Shown: positions 22,369 to 34,524 of the stretch, piece by piece
Numbering within the stretch: position 1 is the first letter of the stretch
Layout of the letters: each line of letters opens with the position of its first letter
Assembly (NCBI RefSeq): GCF_000425365.1
Contig: NZ_AUDH01000010.1
Span: 38,778-102,777 of the forward strand
Direction of reading: 5' to 3'
Source of the DNA: Rubritepida flocculans DSM 14296
Lineage (GTDB): Bacteria > Pseudomonadota > Alphaproteobacteria > Acetobacterales > Acetobacteraceae
DNA: 64,000 nucleotides
The notes under the pieces: generated by a model
Seen by the model: only the letters and a program-made list of their open reading frames with translations
What the model was told of the DNA's origin: nothing
Database searches by the model: none
Program-made: the position numbers and the translations under genes

Positions 22369-23769
22369 TCAGCGGCCGGTCATGATCCGGTCCACCAATT
22401 GTCTGACAGTGGGGATGAAGCCGTTCGAATAGAAGGGGTCGGTTGCGAAACGGTAGGCGTTGTGCCCCGCGAACATCAGGTTGTTTTCCAGGCTGCCGTC
22501 ATGGGCGATGTCCTGCAGCGTCTTCTGGATGCAGAAGCTGCGCGGATCGGCCTTCTTGCCGTTCGAATAGTCCGGCCCGTGCTGGGACCAGTTGGAGAAG
22601 CGGCAGGAGGAGAGGCAGCCCATGCAGTCGATCTGGTCCTTCAGGATTTCGCGCGACTTTTCGGGCGTGACGAAGATCAGGGTCGAATCGGGGGTGCGCA
22701 TCGCCTCGGTGAAGCCCTGGGCCACCCAGGCCAGCGCCCGCTCGCGGTCGCCAGGGGTGAGCCAGACGATGCGCTTGCGCGGGCCCACGCCGAACTCGGC
22801 CGTGTGCTCCCCCACCGGCTCCATGGTGTAGGCCACCTGGCGCTCGTTGCGCTCCTCCAGCTCCTGCAGGAAGGCGTTCTTCACCGCGCTGGAGTAGAAG
22901 CCGGTGGGCGAGAAGGGCTGCAGCAGCACATCGCCGGGCTTGAGCTCGGTCAGGCGCTTCTTCCAGGCGTCGCTGATCGGGCTTTCCCTGGTCAGCAGCG
23001 GGCGGGTGCCGAACTGGAAGGCGATGGGCCCGAGCTCGGGGTTGTCGATCCAGTCCTCCCACTCCTCCAGCCACCAGACGCCGCCGGCCATGATGATGGG
23101 CGTCTCGTCCAGGCCGAAGGCGCGCATCTGCTCGCGCAGCTTGCGCACGCGCTCATAGGGGGGTTCGGGCTTCTTCGGATCCTCGCTGTTGGACAGGCCG
23201 TTGTGCCCCCCCGCCAGCCAGGGATCCTCATAGACCACCCCGCCCAGCCACTCCCGCGCCTTGTGGTAGCTGCGCTTCCACAGCGCGTTGAAGGCGCGGG
23301 CGGAGGAGACGATGGGGTAGTAGTGCACGCCGAAGTCGCGCGCGATCTCGGCCAGGCGATAGGGCATGCCCGCCCCGCAGGTGATGCCGTTGATGAGGCC
23401 CTTCGCCCCCTCCAGCACGCCGCGGATCACGCGCTCCGCCCCGCCCATCTCCCAGAGGATGTTGGCGTGGATGCGCGCCTTGGGCCCGCCCACCTCGCGG
23501 GCTTCCTTCGCCTGGGCGATGCCGCCGGCGATGCCGTAGGCCACCAGCTCCTCGTGCCGGTCGCGCCGGGTGGTGCCCTTGTAGGTCTGGCGGATGGTGC
23601 GGCCTTCGGCGTCGTAGCTGTCCGCGTTCACCGCGCTGAAGGTGCCCACCCCGCCCGCGGCCGCCCAGGCGCCGGCGGTGAGCCCGTTGCTCACGGCCAC
23701 GCCCTTGCCGCCCTCGACGAGAGGGAGGACTTCCACGCCGCCCATGCGGATCGCGTTGATCGCCTTCAC
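22369..23769 (-). CDS. Nitronate monooxygenase-like FMN oxidoreductase with C-terminal cysteine motif
   Basis: A 466-residue TIM-barrel flavoprotein of the NPD/2-nitropropane dioxygenase type. It shows GGVGTFSAVNAD near residue 40, INGITCGAGMPYRLAEIARDFGV around 125-147, PIIMAGGVWWLEEW and IAFQFGTRPLLTRESPIS, typical FMN-phosphate and product-side segments. It is longer than usual. The tail carries cysteines at 382, 385, 389 and 413 (DCMGCLSSCRFSNW then SFC), a CX2CX3C pattern that could bind a metal or iron-sulfur cluster. The true substrate may not be a nitronate. It stands 91 bases upstream of the DUF2892 gene. Confidence 0.8.
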   Translation of the reverse strand: MKAINAIRMGGVEVLPLVEGGKGVAVSNGLTAGAWAAAGGVGTFSAVNADSYDAEGRTIRQTYKGTTRRDRHEELVAYGIAGGIAQAKEAREVGGPKARIHANILWEMGGAERVIRGVLEGAKGLINGITCGAGMPYRLAEIARDFGVHYYPIVSSARAFNALWKRSYHKAREWLGGVVYEDPWLAGGHNGLSNSEDPKKPEPPYERVRKLREQMRAFGLDETPIIMAGGVWWLEEWEDWIDNPELGPIAFQFGTRPLLTRESPISDAWKKRLTELKPGDVLLQPFSPTGFYSSAVKNAFLQELEERNERQVAYTMEPVGEHTAEFGVGPRKRIVWLTPGDRERALAWVAQGFTEAMRTPDSTLIFVTPEKSREILKDQIDCMGCLSSCRFSNWSQHGPDYSNGKKADPRSFCIQKTLQDIAHDGSLENNLMFAGHNAYRFATDPFYSNGFIPTVRQLVDRIMTGR

Positions 23770-23817
23770 TGCACGCTCTTCCCAGCCAGTCAGGGTTTTC
23801 GTGACGTTATCATGAAT

Positions 23818-23845
23818 CCGCCCGGCGCAACCCCGCGCCGGGCGG
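23818..23845 (-). terminator. Strong hairpin downstream of pnp / upstream of the FMN oxidoreductase
   Basis: An 11-bp perfect stem (CCGCCCGGCGC / GCGCCGGGCGG) with a 6-base loop lies 14 bases after the pnp stop on the minus strand. It is well placed to end the long rimP-to-pnp transcript and protect its 3' end. No U-tract follows on either strand, so termination may be inefficient or Rho-assisted. Confidence 0.55.
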
Positions 23846-23858
23846 TCCCGGGAGTTTC

Positions 23859-26051
<2,193 letters not shown>

Positions 26052-26463
26052 GCGTCGTCCTGTCTCGCCCCGCGGATCGGGGCATGGGTGGACGCGGCGC
26101 GACAGGGTGGCAGGTGCACGCGGAACGCCCCGCGGGAGGGGAGGCTTTCGGCGTCTCGGGGAACATGGGGGCCGGGGCGGGGCGCCCGCGGCGAAGCCAT
26201 GTGGCCGGAAACGCCGCCAGACCCGCGATCCGCCAGGGTTCTGTGGCTCTGACAACCCGCCGCGCGCGCGCTGCGGTGGGCCGCGCCGGAAGGCTCCGTC
26301 GCCGCCTGCGGCCTTATGGACCGGATGGCCGCGCCGCGCCAGCGGAAAAACGCCGGCCGGCCATGCAGGCCCGGGTGGCGGCGGCTCCGCTCCACAGCCG
26401 CCTTCCCTGATCCGCGAGAAGGCCGCGCCGCCGCCACGCGGGCGGCACGTGATGCCGCCCCTG
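26052..26463 (-). other. 412-base leader upstream of pnp
   Basis: No convincing gene is seen. On the minus strand this is the pnp leader; PNPase genes commonly have a structured leader cut by RNase III for autocontrol. The visible structure is a perfect hairpin just after the YceI stop (26440-26460: GGGCGGCA, loop CGTGA, TGCCGCCC). It closely resembles the hairpin at 17177-17201 and may end the upstream transcript. Open frames here have no family resemblance. Confidence 0.5.
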
Positions 26464-27075
26464 TCAGACCGGCACGCGGACGCTGATGGTGATCACGATC
26501 TCGTCGCCGATCAGCAGCCGTTCGGCCACCATGCCATAGGCGCGGCGGCTCAGCCGCCCCACGGCCTCGAAGAGGGCCTGCCCGCCCTCGCGCCCCAGCA
26601 GCCGCGCCTCCAGCAGCCAGGGCCGGCGGATGCCGCGCAGGGTGAGCGTGCCCTCGATGGGAAAACGCCAGGCGCGGCCCGCGCCGAGCGCCACCCCCTC
26701 GAAATGGGCCTCCGGGTGGCGCGCGCTGTCGAAGAACGCCTCGGAGCGCAGCATCTCGTCCGCGCCGGGATAGGCGACGGTGGCCGAACCCGTCTCCACC
26801 GTGCCGGCGATGCGCGTGGCCTCCGGCCGCTCCGGGTCCAGCTCCAGCAGGGCGCGGAAGCGGCGGAACTCGCCCTCCGAGCGCAGCAGACCGAGATGGC
26901 GCGCGGAGAAGGCGATGCGGCCCTCGCGCTCGGTGATGACATGCCGCCACAGCTCCCCGCGCGCCGGGCGGGCCGCGGGCATGAGCAGCAGAAGCGGCAG
27001 GGCGCGGCGGGAAAGCCCCGCGGCTCGCGCGGCGGCGGGGGCGGGAAAGCAGGGCGGAAAGGCGCCGCCGGGCAC
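26464..27075 (-). CDS. YceI family periplasmic protein
   Basis: A 203-residue exported lipocalin-like protein. After a hydrophobic leader ([20 protein letters not shown], about residues 21-40) the YceI pattern follows: [46 protein letters not shown], then [19 protein letters not shown] and [16 protein letters not shown]. YceI proteins bind isoprenoid-quinone-like lipids. The C-terminal end ([13 protein letters not shown]) is also family-like. The exact start is uncertain and a shorter form starting closer to the leader helix is possible. It interrupts the usual rpsO-pnp adjacency. Confidence 0.8.
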   Translation of the reverse strand: MPGGAFPPCFPAPAAARAAGLSRRALPLLLLMPAARPARGELWRHVITEREGRIAFSARHLGLLRSEGEFRRFRALLELDPERPEATRIAGTVETGSATVAYPGADEMLRSEAFFDSARHPEAHFEGVALGAGRAWRFPIEGTLTLRGIRRPWLLEARLLGREGGQALFEAVGRLSRRAYGMVAERLLIGDEIVITISVRVPV

Positions 27076-27089
27076 GCCGGAAGCCCCGC

Positions 27090-27578
27090 TCAGCGCCGCA
27101 CAGGCCGGGGAATCGCGTCCAGCCCGATGTCCAGCTCCTGCCCCGCCGTGTCCACGCGATAGGGGCTGCGCTGGCCGGGCAGGCGCAGCGTCATCACGCC
27201 ATGCGCATCGGGCGCGCCGAGCTTCATGCGCGCCATCTGCTCGAGGGAGACGAAGCGATGCACCGGGCCGAACAGGCCCGGCGTCTCGATCACGATGCCC
27301 TGGCCGTCGCGCGGGCGCAGGATGCGCATGACGTGCCGCCGCCGCCGGCCGTCGGCGATCGCGGCGGCGGCCAGCAGCAAGGCCTGGCCGAGGATCAGCG
27401 TGCGGCTGTCATCGCCGGTGGGCCACCATTCGGCGAGGCTCGCAACCAGCAGCACCGCGCCCAGCAGACAGGCGCCCCAGAGGGCGAGGCTGAGCACCCG
27501 CAGGGAACGGCCCCAGCGCGCCTCGAACAACACGGTGAGGCGCGACCGCCGGCCGGCCGCCGCGGCGCGGCCGCTCAT
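27090..27578 (-). CDS. Membrane protein of unknown function
   Basis: A 162-residue protein not recognised as a named family. A basic N-terminus precedes two membrane helices (about residues 27-49, VLSLALWGACLLGAVLLVASLAE, and 61-77). A cytoplasmic or periplasmic domain of about 85 residues follows (VIETPGLFGPVHRFVSLEQMARMKLG). That domain has a PH-like beta pattern. It is 14 bases upstream of the YceI gene and within the rpsO-pnp interval, so it is probably co-transcribed. Confidence 0.65.
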   Translation of the reverse strand: MSGRAAAAGRRSRLTVLFEARWGRSLRVLSLALWGACLLGAVLLVASLAEWWPTGDDSRTLILGQALLLAAAAIADGRRRRHVMRILRPRDGQGIVIETPGLFGPVHRFVSLEQMARMKLGAPDAHGVMTLRLPGQRSPYRVDTAGQELDIGLDAIPRPVRR

Positions 27579-27660
27579 GCGCCCGCGCGCGAGGAAGGGG
27601 AGAAGCGGCGGGGGAGAGGCCAGCCGCGCGCCATGCGCCCCCCGGCTCGCCCCGGCCCGA

Positions 27661-27930
27661 TCAGCGGCGCAGGCCGAGGCGCCCGATCAGCGCCTCGTAG
27701 CGCGCCTTGTCCTTGCGCTTCAGATAGTCGAGCAGGCCGCGGCGCTGCCCGACCAGCACCAGCAGGCCGCGCCGGCTGTGGAAGTCCTTGGCGTGGGTCT
27801 TGAGGTGCTCGGTGAGGTTGGCGATGCGCTCGGAGAGCAGCGCCACCTGCACCTCGGGGCTGCCCGTGTCGCCGGGCTTGGTGGCGTATTCGGCGATGAG
27901 CGCGCTGCGGCGCTCGGCGGTGATCGACAT
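27661..27930 (-). CDS. rpsO: 30S ribosomal protein S15
   Basis: Primary 16S rRNA-binding protein of the small subunit platform. The 89-residue product matches S15 throughout: [36 protein letters not shown], then the [33 protein letters not shown] hallmark and the IGRLGLRR end. It is preceded by truB on the same strand with a 42-base gap, in which S15 autoregulation could act; no specific pseudoknot was modelled. Confidence 0.98.
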   Translation of the reverse strand: MSITAERRSALIAEYATKPGDTGSPEVQVALLSERIANLTEHLKTHAKDFHSRRGLLVLVGQRRGLLDYLKRKDKARYEALIGRLGLRR

Positions 27931-27972
27931 CGGCGTGACCCTTCGGTTGGAGTGCGTTCCGGTTCCGCCGCC

Positions 27973-28917
27973 TCAGGCCGTGGCCATCAGCCGCTCCGGC
28001 CGCAGCAGCCCCTCCTCGAGGCGGCACAGGCCGATGAACCGCTCCCCTGCCATCGCGCGCACCAGCCCCCCATCGGGGTCGGCCGCCGAGGGAACCCGGC
28101 CCATGAAATCGACCAGGCTGAGGGCCTGGCCGAATCCGAGCCGGGCGGCCTCCCCTTCCGTGACGGCCAGTGCCGGGATGTCGGCCAGCGCGGTCGTGAC
28201 GGGCAGCAGGAGGTCCAGCGAAGGAGGCGGCGTATCGCCCGTTCCCGCGATCTTGTCCAGCGCCACGGCATGCGATTCGCGGAAGGGCCCCACGCGCAGG
28301 CGGCGCAGCGCGGCGATGTGGCCCACCGTGCCCAGCGCCCGCGCCAAATCGCGCGCGAGGGAGCGCATATAGACCCCCTTGCCCGACTGCACCTCGAACT
28401 CCGCGTGGTCGGCGTCGGGCCGGGCGATCAGCTCGAAGCGGTCCACCCGGGCGGGGCGGGGCTCGAGCGCCACGGCCTGGCCTTCGCGCGCCAGGTCATA
28501 GGCGCGTTCGCCCCCGACCTTCACGGCCGAGAAGGCGGGCGGCACCTGCATGATGTCGCCCAGGAAGGCGGGCAGCGCGGCGCGGATCGCCTCGTCCGTC
28601 GGGCGGACGGGGCTCGTTTCGGTCACCGCGCCGTCCGCGTCGTCGGAATCCCGCGCCTCGCCGAAGCGCAGGGTGAAGCGATAGACCTTCGTGCCGTCCA
28701 TCACATAGGGCACGGTCTTGGTGGCGGCGCCGAAGGCGATGGGCAGCAGCCCCGTGGCCAGCGGGTCGAGCGTGCCGCCATGGCCGGCCTTCTGCGCGTC
28801 GAAGGCGCGCTTGACGCGGTTGACGACCTCGGTGCTGCCGATGCCCGTGGGCTTGTCGATGATCAGCCAGCCGCTGATGTCGCGGCCGCGGGGCTTCTTC
28901 CGGTGCGGGCGGGCCAT
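27973..28917 (-). CDS. truB: tRNA pseudouridine(55) synthase TruB
   Basis: Forms pseudouridine 55 in the T-loop of tRNAs. The 314-residue protein shows GWLIIDKPTGIGSTEVVNRVKRAF near residues 16-38, the catalytic aspartate motif GHGGTLDPLATGLLPIAFG, KVYRFTLRFGEARDSDDADG, and QVPPAFSAVKVGGERAYDLAREG. KGVYMRSLARDLARALG follows in the C-terminal half. It is the gene between rbfA and rpsO, its usual position. Confidence 0.96.
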   Translation of the reverse strand: MARPHRKKPRGRDISGWLIIDKPTGIGSTEVVNRVKRAFDAQKAGHGGTLDPLATGLLPIAFGAATKTVPYVMDGTKVYRFTLRFGEARDSDDADGAVTETSPVRPTDEAIRAALPAFLGDIMQVPPAFSAVKVGGERAYDLAREGQAVALEPRPARVDRFELIARPDADHAEFEVQSGKGVYMRSLARDLARALGTVGHIAALRRLRVGPFRESHAVALDKIAGTGDTPPPSLDLLLPVTTALADIPALAVTEGEAARLGFGQALSLVDFMGRVPSAADPDGGLVRAMAGERFIGLCRLEEGLLRPERLMATA

Positions 28918-29008
28918 GGCGCTCTTCGGTGTGTGGGAGGCGGGGTTCTACCCGGAAACCCGCGCGGCGGAAGCGCGCGGGCGCGCGGCAGCCATGCGCG
29001 CGCGGGGC

Positions 29009-29428
29009 CTATTCCTCCTCGGCCTTTCCGGGAGCGAGGTCGCGCGCCACCTCGGGCCGGCGCAGCAGCGCGCTCATGCGCACGGCGTGGTCCAGCGCCG
29101 TGTCCGGCTGGAAATGCAGCTCGGGCGCGTATTTCAGGCGCACCGCCCGCGCCACCTGGCCGCGCAGGAAGGGGGCCGCGCGCTTCAGCGCGGCGAACTG
29201 CTCGGGCGGCAGATCCCGCCCCAGCCCGCTGACGAAGGCCGTCATGTGCTTGAGATCGGGCGAGGCGCGCACCTCGGTGACGGTGATGTGCGCGCCGAGC
29301 AGATCGGGGTCGCGGAACTCCGCGCGCTCGAACAGGGCGGCCAGCGCGTGGCGGATTTCCTCGGCCACGCGGAGCTGCCGCTGCGAGGGGCCGGCGGCGG
29401 GGTCATGCTGCGAAGGGCGACGGGCCAT
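29009..29428 (-). CDS. rbfA: Ribosome-binding factor A
   Basis: Small KH-fold factor for late 30S maturation and cold adaptation. The 139-residue protein has [56 protein letters not shown], the RbfA core with the SPDLKxA kink motif. The sequence [31 protein letters not shown] matches the C-terminal KH helix. It lies between infB (67 bases upstream) and truB. The stop gives an acidic tail. Confidence 0.95.
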   Translation of the reverse strand: MARRPSQHDPAAGPSQRQLRVAEEIRHALAALFERAEFRDPDLLGAHITVTEVRASPDLKHMTAFVSGLGRDLPPEQFAALKRAAPFLRGQVARAVRLKYAPELHFQPDTALDHAVRMSALLRRPEVARDLAPGKAEEE

Positions 29429-29495
29429 GGGGAACCTTTCAGCCGGTGCGCCGGGTGCGGGCGCGCCGGAGGTCGGGAGGGCGGGGCAGCCGCCG

Positions 29496-32276
29496 CTACG
29501 CGGCCGCCACGGTCTCCGTCTCGAAGCACTCGATCTGGTCGCCCACGCGGATGTCGTCGAAGTTCTTGAAGCCCATGCCGCATTCGTAGCCGTTCGTGAC
29601 TTCCTTCACGTCGTCCTTGAAGCGGCGCAGCGTCGAGAGCTCGCCCTCGTGGACCACCACGCCCTCGCGGATGAGGCGGAAGCCGCAGCCGCGCCGCACC
29701 ACGCCCTCGGTCACGCGGCAGCCGGCCACGCGGCCCACCTTCTTGATGTCGAAGACCTGCAGGATGGTGGCGTAGCCGATGAAGTTCTCGCGCTGCACGG
29801 GGGCGAGCTTGGACTTCACCAGCGCCTCGATGTCGTCCGCCACCTGGTAGATGATGGAGTAGTAGCGGATGTCCACGCCGTCGCGCTGCGCCATCTCGCG
29901 CGCCTGGCTGGTGGCGCGCACGTTGAAGGCGACGACCACGGCGTTGGAGGCCTTGGCGAGCTGGATGTCGCTCTCGGTGATCTGGCCGACCGCCGAGTGC
30001 AGCACGCGCACCTTCACCTCCTCGTTGCCGAGCTTGGCCAGGGTGACGTTGATCGCCTCGGCCGAGCCCTGCACGTCCGCCTTGACGACGACGGCGACCT
30101 CCTTCTGCTCGCCCGCCTGGATGCGGGCCAGCATCTCGTTCAGCGAGCCGCGCGCCGCACCCATGGCGGCGGCCGCCTTCTCGCGCAGCTTGCGCTGGCG
30201 GAACTCGCTCACCTCGCGCGCGCGCGCCTCGCCGTCCACGGCGATCAGGTTCTCGCCCGCGCTCGGCACGCCCGAGAGGCCCAGCACCTCCACCGGCACC
30301 GAGGGGCCGGCGGCCTTCACCTGCTGGCCCTTGTCGTTCACCAGGGCGCGCACACGGCCCCATTCGGCCCCGGCCACCACGATGTCGCCCTGCTTGAGCG
30401 TGCCGCGCTGCACCAGCACCGTCGCCACCGGGCCGCGCCCGCGGTCGAGCTTGCTCTCGATCACGGTGCCCTCGGCCGGGCGGTCGGGGTTGGCGCGCAG
30501 GTCGAGGATTTCGGCCTGCAGCAGGATGGCCTCCAGCAGCTTGTCGAGGTTGGTGCCCTTCAGCGCGGAGACCTGCACCTCCTGCACATCGCCGCCGAGG
30601 GATTCCACCACCACCTCGTGCTGCAGCAGCTCGTTGCGCACGCGGTCGAGGTTGATGCCGGGCTTGTCGATCTTGTTCACGGCCACGATCAGCGGCACAT
30701 CGGCGGCGCGCGCGTGCTTGATGGCCTCGATGGTCTGCGGCATCACGCCGTCGTCGGCCGCCACCACCAGCACCACCATGTCGGTGACCGAGGCGCCGCG
30801 GGCGCGCATGGCGGTGAAGGCCTCATGGCCCGGCGTGTCGATGAAGGTGACCTTCTGCCCGCCCGGCACCTCGACCTGATAGGCGCCGATGTGCTGGGTG
30901 ATGCCGCCGGCCTCCTTCGCGGCCACGTCGGTCTTGCGCAGCGCGTCGAGCAGGCTGGTCTTGCCGTGGTCCACATGGCCCATGATGGTGACCACGGGCG
31001 GGCGGGGCTGCAGCGCGCCCTCCTCGTCCACCGCGCCCTCGAGGCCGAGCTCCACGTCGTCCTCCGCCACGCGCTTCACACGGTGGCCGAACTCCTGCGC
31101 CACCAGTTCGGCCGTGTCGGCGTCGATGGTCTGGGTCAGCGTGGCCATCACGCCCATGCGGAACAGCGCCTTCACCACCTCGCCGCCGCGGGCGGCCATG
31201 CGGTTGGCGAGTTCCTGAACGGTGATGGTCTCGGGGATCACCACGTCGCGCACCACGCGCTCGGCGCCGGAGCGCAGGCGCTGCAGCTCGGCCTGGCGGC
31301 GCTCGCGCTCGCGCGCGCGGCGCATGGAGGCGAGCGAGCGGCTGCGCTCGTCCTCGCCCTCCAGCGCGGCGGCCACGTCGATGCGGCCCTCGCGCCGGCG
31401 TTCGCCGGCCAGCGGCGTCTTCTTCGCGGGCGCGGCGGCGGGGCGCTTGGCGCCGGCGGCGGCGCCGGGGCGGCGCGCGGGGCCGCGGCGATCCTCCTCG
31501 TCATCGGCGCGGGCGCGCGGGTTCAGGCTGAGCCGGGCGGCCGGCGCGGCGGAGGGCGGCGGGCCGCTCGGGCGCAGGGCCGGCCCGGGCTGGGCGCGGG
31601 CGGCGAGCGGGGTGACGCGCGGCGCGGGGGTGCGGGGCGCGACAAGCGGGTTGACCTCGGGCGCGGCGGGCTCGGGCCGGGCGGGCGCGGGGCGGGCCTC
31701 CGCCGCGGGTTCGGCGGGCTTGGGCGCCTCGCGCGCGGCGCGGGCGGCCTCGGCCTCGGCGCGCTGGCGCGCCTCCTCCTCCGCGCGCTGGCGCGCCTCC
31801 TCCTCGGCCTTCTGGCGGGCGGCCTCCTCGGCGGCGCTGCGCAGCATCAGCGCCTGGCGCTCCCGCGCCTCGCGCTCGCGCTGGGCCTCGAGCCGGCGCT
31901 GCTCCTCCAGCACGCGCTGGCGGATGGCGAGTTCGGCGGGCGTCAGCGGCCGGCCGGGGCTGGGCGCGCCGGGGCGGGCGGCGGCCGCGCCGGGGCGGGC
32001 GGGCGCCGCACCCGGGCGGGCGGGCGCGGCCGGGCTCGCGGGGCGCGGCGCGGCCGCCGGGGCGCGCAGCGTGCCGCCGGCCGCCGGCGCGCCGCCCGCA
32101 CCCGCGGGCGTCGGGGCGCGCTTCTTCACCACCTCGACCTGGACGACCTTCGAGCGCCCATGGCTGAAGCTCTGGCGCACGCTGCCGGCGTCCACCGTCT
32201 TGCCGATTTCCAGCCGGCCCGCGGGCCGCAGGCTCAGCCGGTTCTTCGCCGAATCCTGATCGTTCTGGTCGCTCAT
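29496..32276 (-). CDS. infB: Translation initiation factor IF-2
   Basis: GTPase that brings initiator tRNA to the 30S subunit. The 926-residue product starts [43 protein letters not shown], a known alphaproteobacterial IF-2 opening. A low-complexity Ala/Pro/Arg/Glu-rich linker follows (about residues 55-330, including repeated [11 protein letters not shown] coiled coil). The G domain then begins with GHVDHGKT near residue 432. Domain II and C-terminal EF-like segments continue to the end ([25 protein letters not shown]). The ATG at 32276 is preferred over a longer unconserved upstream frame. Confidence 0.97.
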   Translation of the reverse strand: MSDQNDQDSAKNRLSLRPAGRLEIGKTVDAGSVRQSFSHGRSKVVQVEVVKKRAPTPAGAGGAPAAGGTLRAPAAAPRPASPAAPARPGAAPARPGAAAARPGAPSPGRPLTPAELAIRQRVLEEQRRLEAQREREARERQALMLRSAAEEAARQKAEEEARQRAEEEARQRAEAEAARAAREAPKPAEPAAEARPAPARPEPAAPEVNPLVAPRTPAPRVTPLAARAQPGPALRPSGPPPSAAPAARLSLNPRARADDEEDRRGPARRPGAAAGAKRPAAAPAKKTPLAGERRREGRIDVAAALEGEDERSRSLASMRRARERERRQAELQRLRSGAERVVRDVVIPETITVQELANRMAARGGEVVKALFRMGVMATLTQTIDADTAELVAQEFGHRVKRVAEDDVELGLEGAVDEEGALQPRPPVVTIMGHVDHGKTSLLDALRKTDVAAKEAGGITQHIGAYQVEVPGGQKVTFIDTPGHEAFTAMRARGASVTDMVVLVVAADDGVMPQTIEAIKHARAADVPLIVAVNKIDKPGINLDRVRNELLQHEVVVESLGGDVQEVQVSALKGTNLDKLLEAILLQAEILDLRANPDRPAEGTVIESKLDRGRGPVATVLVQRGTLKQGDIVVAGAEWGRVRALVNDKGQQVKAAGPSVPVEVLGLSGVPSAGENLIAVDGEARAREVSEFRQRKLREKAAAAMGAARGSLNEMLARIQAGEQKEVAVVVKADVQGSAEAINVTLAKLGNEEVKVRVLHSAVGQITESDIQLAKASNAVVVAFNVRATSQAREMAQRDGVDIRYYSIIYQVADDIEALVKSKLAPVQRENFIGYATILQVFDIKKVGRVAGCRVTEGVVRRGCGFRLIREGVVVHEGELSTLRRFKDDVKEVTNGYECGMGFKNFDDIRVGDQIECFETETVAAA

Positions 32277-32343
32277 CCGCCGTTCCGAACTCCGCGGGGG
32301 CAAGTCTCGCCCGTCCCGCAAAAACGCATTCCGCGCGATGCCC

Positions 32344-33003
32344 CTACGCCGGCGCCGCGCCCTGTTCAATCGCCCCCGGCGCGAAACCGGCGAGTCTCGC
32401 CGCTTCCGCGCGCAGGGCCTCCGCGAGCCCGCCGGGGGCCACCGCCACATGGACGGCCCGCTCCCGCCCGAACACGGCGCCGAGCTCCGCCGCCGTCAGC
32501 GCCAGCACCACGGGCAGCGCATGGCCGCCCTGCAGACGCTCGCGTTCCGCCGGGCTGCCGTCGCTGGCCTGGACCAGCAGCGCCACGCGCCCGGCCCGGA
32601 GCCACTCCAGCACCGCCTCCCGGCCCGCCACCGCCGCACCGCTGCGCCGCGCGAGGCCCAGGAAGTCCCGCAGGCGGCCCCGCAGCGCCGCCGCGACGCG
32701 CGCAGGGAGATCAGCCGGCGCCACCACCGGCCCCCGCGCCGCCCGCGCGAACGCCCCTTGCTTGAGGGCGCGGGCCAGCACCGCTTCCTGCGGCAGCAAC
32801 CATAGGCCCCTGCCCGGAAGGCGTCCACCGGGATCGGGCACGACTTCGCGCCCGGGGCCGAGCACGAAGCGCAGCAGCCGCTCCTTCGGCAGCACCTCCC
32901 GCGTCACGATGCAGCGGCGCAGCGGCCCCCGCTCGCGCGCGATGGCGTCATCGGGCAGCGGGGAGGCCTCCTCCTCGGCCGGGGCGTCAGGCAGGCGCGC
33001 CAC
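32344..33003 (-). CDS. YlxR (DUF448) RNA-binding protein fused to an L7Ae-like domain
   Basis: A 219-residue protein in the nusA-infB interval. The N-terminal YlxR domain shows [24 protein letters not shown] (about 28-51) and [10 protein letters not shown] (the GRGxY/W motif). The second half ([39 protein letters not shown]) is an L7Ae/YlxQ-like domain. In many bacteria YlxR and YlxQ are separate genes; the fused form is common in alphaproteobacteria. The start is a GTG overlapping the nusA stop by 17 bases, indicating coupling. The protein may modulate RNase P or rRNA processing, by analogy with YlxR. Confidence 0.86.
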   Translation of the reverse strand: MARLPDAPAEEEASPLPDDAIARERGPLRRCIVTREVLPKERLLRFVLGPGREVVPDPGGRLPGRGLWLLPQEAVLARALKQGAFARAARGPVVAPADLPARVAAALRGRLRDFLGLARRSGAAVAGREAVLEWLRAGRVALLVQASDGSPAERERLQGGHALPVVLALTAAELGAVFGRERAVHVAVAPGGLAEALRAEAARLAGFAPGAIEQGAAPA

Positions 33004-34519
33004 CCTCCTCGCCCTCGAACCAGTGGGCCCGCGCGGCCATGATGACGGCGTTCGCCGTCTCCTCGTCCATCGCGCCCTCGCCCAGGATCTCGATCAGCTC
33101 GTCCGAGGCGAGGTCCGCGAGGTCGTCCATCGTCTTGATGCCCGCCTCGCCCAGCGCCACGAGCTGCGCGTTGGTGAACACCTCGAGGCCGAGCAGCGCG
33201 TCGTCCACGCCCAGCGCCACGCGCCGTTCCGCGAGCTCCGCCTCCTTCGCCTCGAGATGGGCGAGAGCGCGGCGCTTGAGCTCGGCCGCGATGTTCTCGT
33301 CGAAGCCCTCGATGGAGGCGAGCTCCTCGTCCTCCACCTCGGCGATCTCCTCGATGGAGCCGTAGCCCTCCGTGACCAGCAGCCCCGCGATCACGTCGTC
33401 CACGTCGAGCGCCTCGACGAAGAGGCTCGAGCGGCGGCGGAAATCCTCCTGCCGGCGCTCGCTCTCGCCCGCCTCGGTCAGGATGTCGATGTCGTAGCGC
33501 GTGAGCTGCGAGGCGAGCCGCACGTTCTGCCCGCGCCGGCCGATGGCGAGGCTGAGCTGCTCGTCGGGCACCACCACCTCGCAGCGCTTGTTCTCCTCGT
33601 CGAGCACCACCTTGCTCACCTCGGCGGGCGCCATGGCGTTGACGATGAACGTCGCGATGTCGGGGCTCCAGGGGATGATGTCGATCTTCTCGCCCTGCAG
33701 CTCCGCCACCACCGCCTGCACGCGCGAACCGCGCATGCCCACGCAGGCGCCCACCGGGTCGATGGAGCTGTCGCGGCTGATCACCGCCATCTTCGCGCGC
33801 GAGCCGGGGTCGCGCGCCACCGCCTTGATCTCGATGATGCCGTCGTAGATCTCGGGCACCTCCTGGGCGAAGAGCTTGGCGAGGAAGCCCGGATGCGTGC
33901 GGCTGAGGAAGATCTGCGGGCCGCGGGGTTCCTCGCGCACGTCGTAGATGTAGGCGCGCACGCGGTCGCCGTTCTTGAAGGCCTCGCGCGGGATGCACTC
34001 GTCGCGGCGCAGCAGCGCCTCGGCCCGGCCGAGGTCCACCATCAGGTTGCCGTACTCGGTGCGCTTGACCGTGCCGTTCACGATCTCGCCCACCCGGTCC
34101 TTGTACTCCTCGTACTGCTTCTTGCGCTCCACCTCGCGCACGCGCTGCACGATCACCTGCTTCGCGGTCTGCGCGCCGATGCGGCCGAAGTCGATCGGCG
34201 GCAGCGGATCCACGATGTATTCGCCGACCTGGATGCCGGGCTTGATCTTCTGCGCGATGCGCAGCGGCATCTGCGTCTCCTCGTCCTCCACGGCGTCGTC
34301 GGGCACGACGAGCGTCCAGCGGGAGAGCTTGACCGCGCCGGTCTTGCGGTCGATCTCGGCGCGGATGTCCTTGTTCTGGCCGTAGGTCTGGCGGCCGGCC
34401 TTGCCCATGGCCAGCTCCATGGCCTCCAGCACCTCCTCGCGCTCGATCATCTTCTCACGCGCGACGGCTTCTGCCACTTGCAGGAATTCGGGGCGGGGAA
34501 TCGCGTGGTCGAGGGCCAT
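32987..34519 (-). CDS. nusA: Transcription termination/antitermination factor NusA
   Basis: Pausing and antitermination factor bound to RNA polymerase. The 510-residue protein has the N-terminal domain (AVAREKMIEREEVLEAMELAMGKAGRQTYG), an S1 domain (VGEIVNGTVKRTEYGNLMVDLGRAEALLRRDE), two KH domains (PGSRAKMAVISRDSSIDPVGACVGMRGSRVQAVVAELQGEKIDII; LSLAIGRRGQNVRLASQLT) and two C-terminal helical repeats (LLVTEGYGSIEEIAEVEDEELASIEGFDENIAAELKRRA; VALGEAGIKTMDDLADL). It lies five bases after rimP. The order rimP-nusA is conserved in most bacteria. Confidence 0.97.
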   Translation of the reverse strand: MALDHAIPRPEFLQVAEAVAREKMIEREEVLEAMELAMGKAGRQTYGQNKDIRAEIDRKTGAVKLSRWTLVVPDDAVEDEETQMPLRIAQKIKPGIQVGEYIVDPLPPIDFGRIGAQTAKQVIVQRVREVERKKQYEEYKDRVGEIVNGTVKRTEYGNLMVDLGRAEALLRRDECIPREAFKNGDRVRAYIYDVREEPRGPQIFLSRTHPGFLAKLFAQEVPEIYDGIIEIKAVARDPGSRAKMAVISRDSSIDPVGACVGMRGSRVQAVVAELQGEKIDIIPWSPDIATFIVNAMAPAEVSKVVLDEENKRCEVVVPDEQLSLAIGRRGQNVRLASQLTRYDIDILTEAGESERRQEDFRRRSSLFVEALDVDDVIAGLLVTEGYGSIEEIAEVEDEELASIEGFDENIAAELKRRALAHLEAKEAELAERRVALGVDDALLGLEVFTNAQLVALGEAGIKTMDDLADLASDELIEILGEGAMDEETANAVIMAARAHWFEGEEGGAPA

Positions 34520-34524
34520 CTCGT

